Below, piece after piece: positions 61,443 through 64,000 of a DNA stretch of 64,000 bases. A program made the translations under genes and the position numbers. How positions within the stretch are numbered: the stretch's first letter is position 1; each line of letters opens with the position of its first letter. A model generated the notes under the pieces. It had not been told where the DNA came from and did no database searches. It saw only the letters and a program-made list of their open reading frames with translations. The DNA is from an uncultured Alistipes sp. (lineage in GTDB: Bacteria > Bacteroidota > Bacteroidia > Bacteroidales > Rikenellaceae), in the NCBI GenBank assembly GCA_944320685.1, contig CALUIK010000008.1:47528-111527 (forward strand), read 5' to 3'.

Positions 61443-63950
61443 ATGACAGTCATTTTTCATATAGAGTATTTTGCCTTCGACGCTTCGCTGCGAATCCTCT
61501 TCGATGACGGTGCGTCGGTGGATATGCAGTACTCCGGCGGCGGCCTGTGGCGCGGCACGAGAGAACTGGATGGACGGGAGGTTCATTACCGTTATTGTGT
61601 CTGCTCCGACGGCCGGCAACTGCGTACGGAACCTGACGTCGGGGCGCATACGCTCCGCCTGCCGCAGAATGTGGCACGGATGGAGGTGTACGACCGTTGG
61701 TACGAACGGCCGACCGATGCGGTATTCATGTCATCGCTGTTTACCGATGCGGTATTCCGTCGCGGCAGTCGCGATGTCGCGGCAGTCGCGGCATCGGGGT
61801 ATATCCTCGTTGAAGTGGAGGCACCGACGCTGTGCGGTAGCGAGACGCTGGCTATAGCGGGTGCTGCGGAGGCTCTGGGCGGATGGAATGTCTCACGGGC
61901 TGTGGAGATGAGCGACGCCGACGCCCCTCTGTGGCGTGTATTGCTGCCGTGCGAGGCGGCCGGCTCGGAGTACAAGTTCGTAGTCAGGGACCGTGCGGCG
62001 GGAGCGCTGTCGTGCTGGGAGGGGGGCGGCAACCGCCGCCTGCCCGCCGCGGACGGCGGCGTCGCTGTCGTGGAGACAGGGTTGCGCCTGCGTGACGGCC
62101 GACCCCGCTGGCGCGGGGCCGGTATCGCCGTGCCCCTGTTCTCGCTGCGCAGCGTGCGCGACTGGGGTGTGGGGGAGTTCCGCGATATCGGGCTTCTGTC
62201 CGAGTGGGCGGCGGCAGCGGGAATGTCGGTCATCCAACTCCTGCCGGTGAACGATACTTCGGTGACAGGCACGTGGCGTGACTCATATCCCTACAACCCG
62301 CTTTCGTGCTTTGCCCTGCATCCGTTGTATGTCTGTTGTGCCGATGCGGCAGAGATGTGCCGTCAGGTATGTACGGCGGCGCAGGCCGAGAGGATCGATA
62401 CATTGCTTGCCGAGCTTTCGCCGCGTGGAGAGGAGCTCAACGCCCTTCCCGAGGTCGATTACGAGGCGGCGATGGCCTTGAAAGAGAATTTCCTGCGCCG
62501 TATATATGACATTTGCGGCTATGACGTCGTGGCTTCGGCGGAGTGCCGCGGTTTTGCGATGGCCAATGCCGAATGGCTTGTCCCCTACACCGTTTTCCGT
62601 GTCTTGCGCGAAGAATATGGCGACGGCGACCGCACGTTATGGGGTCAGCTGGAGCATTACGACAGGGTCGAGGCGGAACGGTACGCTGCGTTGCACAGGC
62701 GGGAGACGGAATACCATTCATTCGTGCAATATGTCCTCGACAGCCAGTTGCGCCGGGCCCGCGACTATGCACACTCGTTGGGTGTGGCATTGAAGGGTGA
62801 TATCCCGATCGGGGTGGCCCCGACGGGAGCGGACGCATGGCAAAGTCCCGAGTTGTTCAATCTCGGAATGTCGGCCGGAGCCCCGCCCGACGCCTTTGCG
62901 GCCGAGGGGCAGAATTGGGGGTTCCCGACATACGATTGGCAGCATATGGCAGCCGACGGCTACGGATGGTGGCGGCGGCGCCTGCGTAAGATGGGGGAGT
63001 ATTTCGATGCCTACCGTTTGGACCATATACTCGGTTTCTTCCGTATATGGGAGGTTCCTCGTAATGCGGCGAGCGCCCTGCTGGGACACTTCAATCCCCA
63101 GTTGCCCATGTCGCGGAGCGAGATCGAAGGTTATGGGTTCCCTTTCGAGCCGCGGTTGCATGCGGCTTGCGACCTGTCGTCGGCCGATGTGCTTTTCCTT
63201 GCTGCCGACGGATGTGGGGAGGGGTATTTCCCGCGTATCGGCGGTTGCGATACGGCGGCGTTCCGAGCTCTGGACGAAGCCGATCGTGAGGCGTACCGCC
63301 GTCTGCACGACGATTTCTATTACCGCCGCCACGATGCGTTATGGCGCGAGAGCGCGCTGCGTAAGCTGCCTGTGCTGACAGCTGCCTCGCAGATGCTCGC
63401 CTGCGGCGAGGATCTGGGCATGATCCCCGCATGTGTGCCCGAGGTGATGGCCGACGAGATGATCCTCTCGCTTGAAATAGAACGTATGCCTAAGCAGGCC
63501 GGCGTCGCCTTTGCCGATCCGTCGCATTACCCCTATCTGTCGGTGGCGGCCACGTCGACGCACGACATGCCTACACTCCGCGGATGGTGGCGTGAGGATG
63601 TGGAGGCGGCGCGGTGCTATTACCGCGATGTCCTGCATTGCGGCGGAGGTGCTCCGCGGGATTGTACGGCGGAGATCGCGCGCCGTATCGTGGAGCGCCA
63701 CATGCGTTCGGCGTCGATGCTTGCGGTGTTGCCGCTGCAGGATTGGCTGGCCATCGATTCGGCGCTCCGCAGCGACGATCCCGATGCCGAGCGCATCAAT
63801 GTCCCTGCCATAACGCCGTATTATTGGCGTTATCGCGTGCATCTGACGCTGGAGCGGCTGCTTGCCGAGGATGGTTTCACCGATGCGGTTCGAAGGCTGA
63901 CGGCCTTGCGGGCGGTTGTCATGGGTAATGATGCCAAAAGTGGTTGGTGA
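61443..63950 (+). CDS. malQ: 4-alpha-glucanotransferase (GH77) with N-terminal starch-binding modules
   Basis: An 835-residue DPE2-like amylomaltase. Two CBM20-type beta-sandwich modules come first (about 1-100, weaker, and 118-195 with 'EALGGWNVSRAVEM' and 'EYKFVV'), then a GH77 barrel. Catalytic segments are 'DAYRLDHILGFFRIWEVP' (nucleophile Asp), 'GEDLGMIP' (acid/base Glu) and 'STHDMPTLRGWW'. It moves glucan units between maltodextrins in the cytosol. The C-terminus at 63950 is complete. Confidence 0.94.
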   Translation: MTVIFHIEYFAFDASLRILFDDGASVDMQYSGGGLWRGTRELDGREVHYRYCVCSDGRQLRTEPDVGAHTLRLPQNVARMEVYDRWYERPTDAVFMSSLFTDAVFRRGSRDVAAVAASGYILVEVEAPTLCGSETLAIAGAAEALGGWNVSRAVEMSDADAPLWRVLLPCEAAGSEYKFVVRDRAAGALSCWEGGGNRRLPAADGGVAVVETGLRLRDGRPRWRGAGIAVPLFSLRSVRDWGVGEFRDIGLLSEWAAAAGMSVIQLLPVNDTSVTGTWRDSYPYNPLSCFALHPLYVCCADAAEMCRQVCTAAQAERIDTLLAELSPRGEELNALPEVDYEAAMALKENFLRRIYDICGYDVVASAECRGFAMANAEWLVPYTVFRVLREEYGDGDRTLWGQLEHYDRVEAERYAALHRRETEYHSFVQYVLDSQLRRARDYAHSLGVALKGDIPIGVAPTGADAWQSPELFNLGMSAGAPPDAFAAEGQNWGFPTYDWQHMAADGYGWWRRRLRKMGEYFDAYRLDHILGFFRIWEVPRNAASALLGHFNPQLPMSRSEIEGYGFPFEPRLHAACDLSSADVLFLAADGCGEGYFPRIGGCDTAAFRALDEADREAYRRLHDDFYYRRHDALWRESALRKLPVLTAASQMLACGEDLGMIPACVPEVMADEMILSLEIERMPKQAGVAFADPSHYPYLSVAATSTHDMPTLRGWWREDVEAARCYYRDVLHCGGGAPRDCTAEIARRIVERHMRSASMLAVLPLQDWLAIDSALRSDDPDAERINVPAITPYYWRYRVHLTLERLLAEDGFTDAVRRLTALRAVVMGNDAKSGW

Positions 63951-63961
63951 AGCATTAGAGT

Positions 63962-63993
63962 AAATGACCAGAATTGTATAATTCTGGTCATTT
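63962..63993 (+). terminator. terminator of malQ
   Basis: A perfect 14-bp inverted repeat (63962-63975 with 63980-63993, loop GTAT), AT-rich, ending in TTTGCTTCTC at the window edge. As it begins with AAA and ends with TTT it could work on both strands. Confidence 0.8.
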
Positions 63994-64000
63994 GCTTCTC

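Noticed and set aside
1..64000. tRNA, rRNA, CRISPR arrays, insertion sequences, riboswitches
   Set aside because: I looked through the intergenic gaps and saw no cloverleaf, repeat-spacer, terminal repeat with transposase, or known riboswitch core; a covariance-model search would be needed to exclude small RNAs.

Overview
The window is chromosomal DNA from a GC-rich member of the Bacteroidales. Alistipes or another Rikenellaceae genus fits best, but that is an inference. The evidence is two SusC/SusD pairs, a Rnf complex in the order rseC-rnfBCDGEA, a PiT-type phosphate carrier with a PhoU-like tail, GH77 with CBM20 modules, and many promoters of the Bacteroidetes form TTG-N19/20-TAnnTTTG. 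There are no rRNA or tRNA genes, CRISPR arrays or insertion sequences that I can see.

Layout. 1-5.1 kb: end of a HAD phosphatase, then a leftward set panC-panD-DUF456-M16 protease. 5.2-13.3 kb: DoxX protein, M49 peptidase, a rightward acyl-CoA synthetase, cysQ, and a leftward three-gene cassette (pseudo-receiver, HEAT-like protein, degenerate glycosyltransferase). 13.4-21.1 kb: rplU-rpmA, DUF2461, a small Cys-rich membrane protein divergent from trkA, deoxynucleoside kinase, rRNA m5C methyltransferase, MerR regulator, Nif3, zinc-ribbon coiled-coil protein. 21.3-28.9 kb: nadE, the whole Rnf operon, rubredoxin. 29-33.6 kb: a degenerate 2-hydroxyacid dehydrogenase, aspS, tadA, a TPR protein.

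34-46.5 kb is the most striking part. Two divergent susC-susD operons face outward from a tyrosine recombinase gene. The first codons of both susC genes carry a 77-bp perfect inverted repeat (38662-38738 and 40758-40834), with more near-identical sequence upstream. Only the left susC has a consensus promoter. Inversion of the 2.17-kb segment between the repeats would move that promoter and the start codon in frame onto the other susC. I read this as a two-state phase switch for outer-membrane nutrient uptake, of the kind known as susC shufflons in Bacteroides.

46.6-64 kb: nucleobase permease coupled to the relic of a phosphate transporter gene, a GDPD-type phosphodiesterase, an operon nagB2-nagB-deoD for amino sugar and nucleoside breakdown, S41 peptidase, ribokinase and an AlkD-like protein, a TonB-dependent receptor, an MFS exporter, and malQ with a strong terminator.

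A recurring theme is well-kept proteins that lack catalytic residues: NAD synthetase without its glutaminase cysteine, a NagB-like fusion without the Asp/His pair, a 2-hydroxyacid dehydrogenase without Arg/His, and a receiver domain without the phosphoacceptor Asp.
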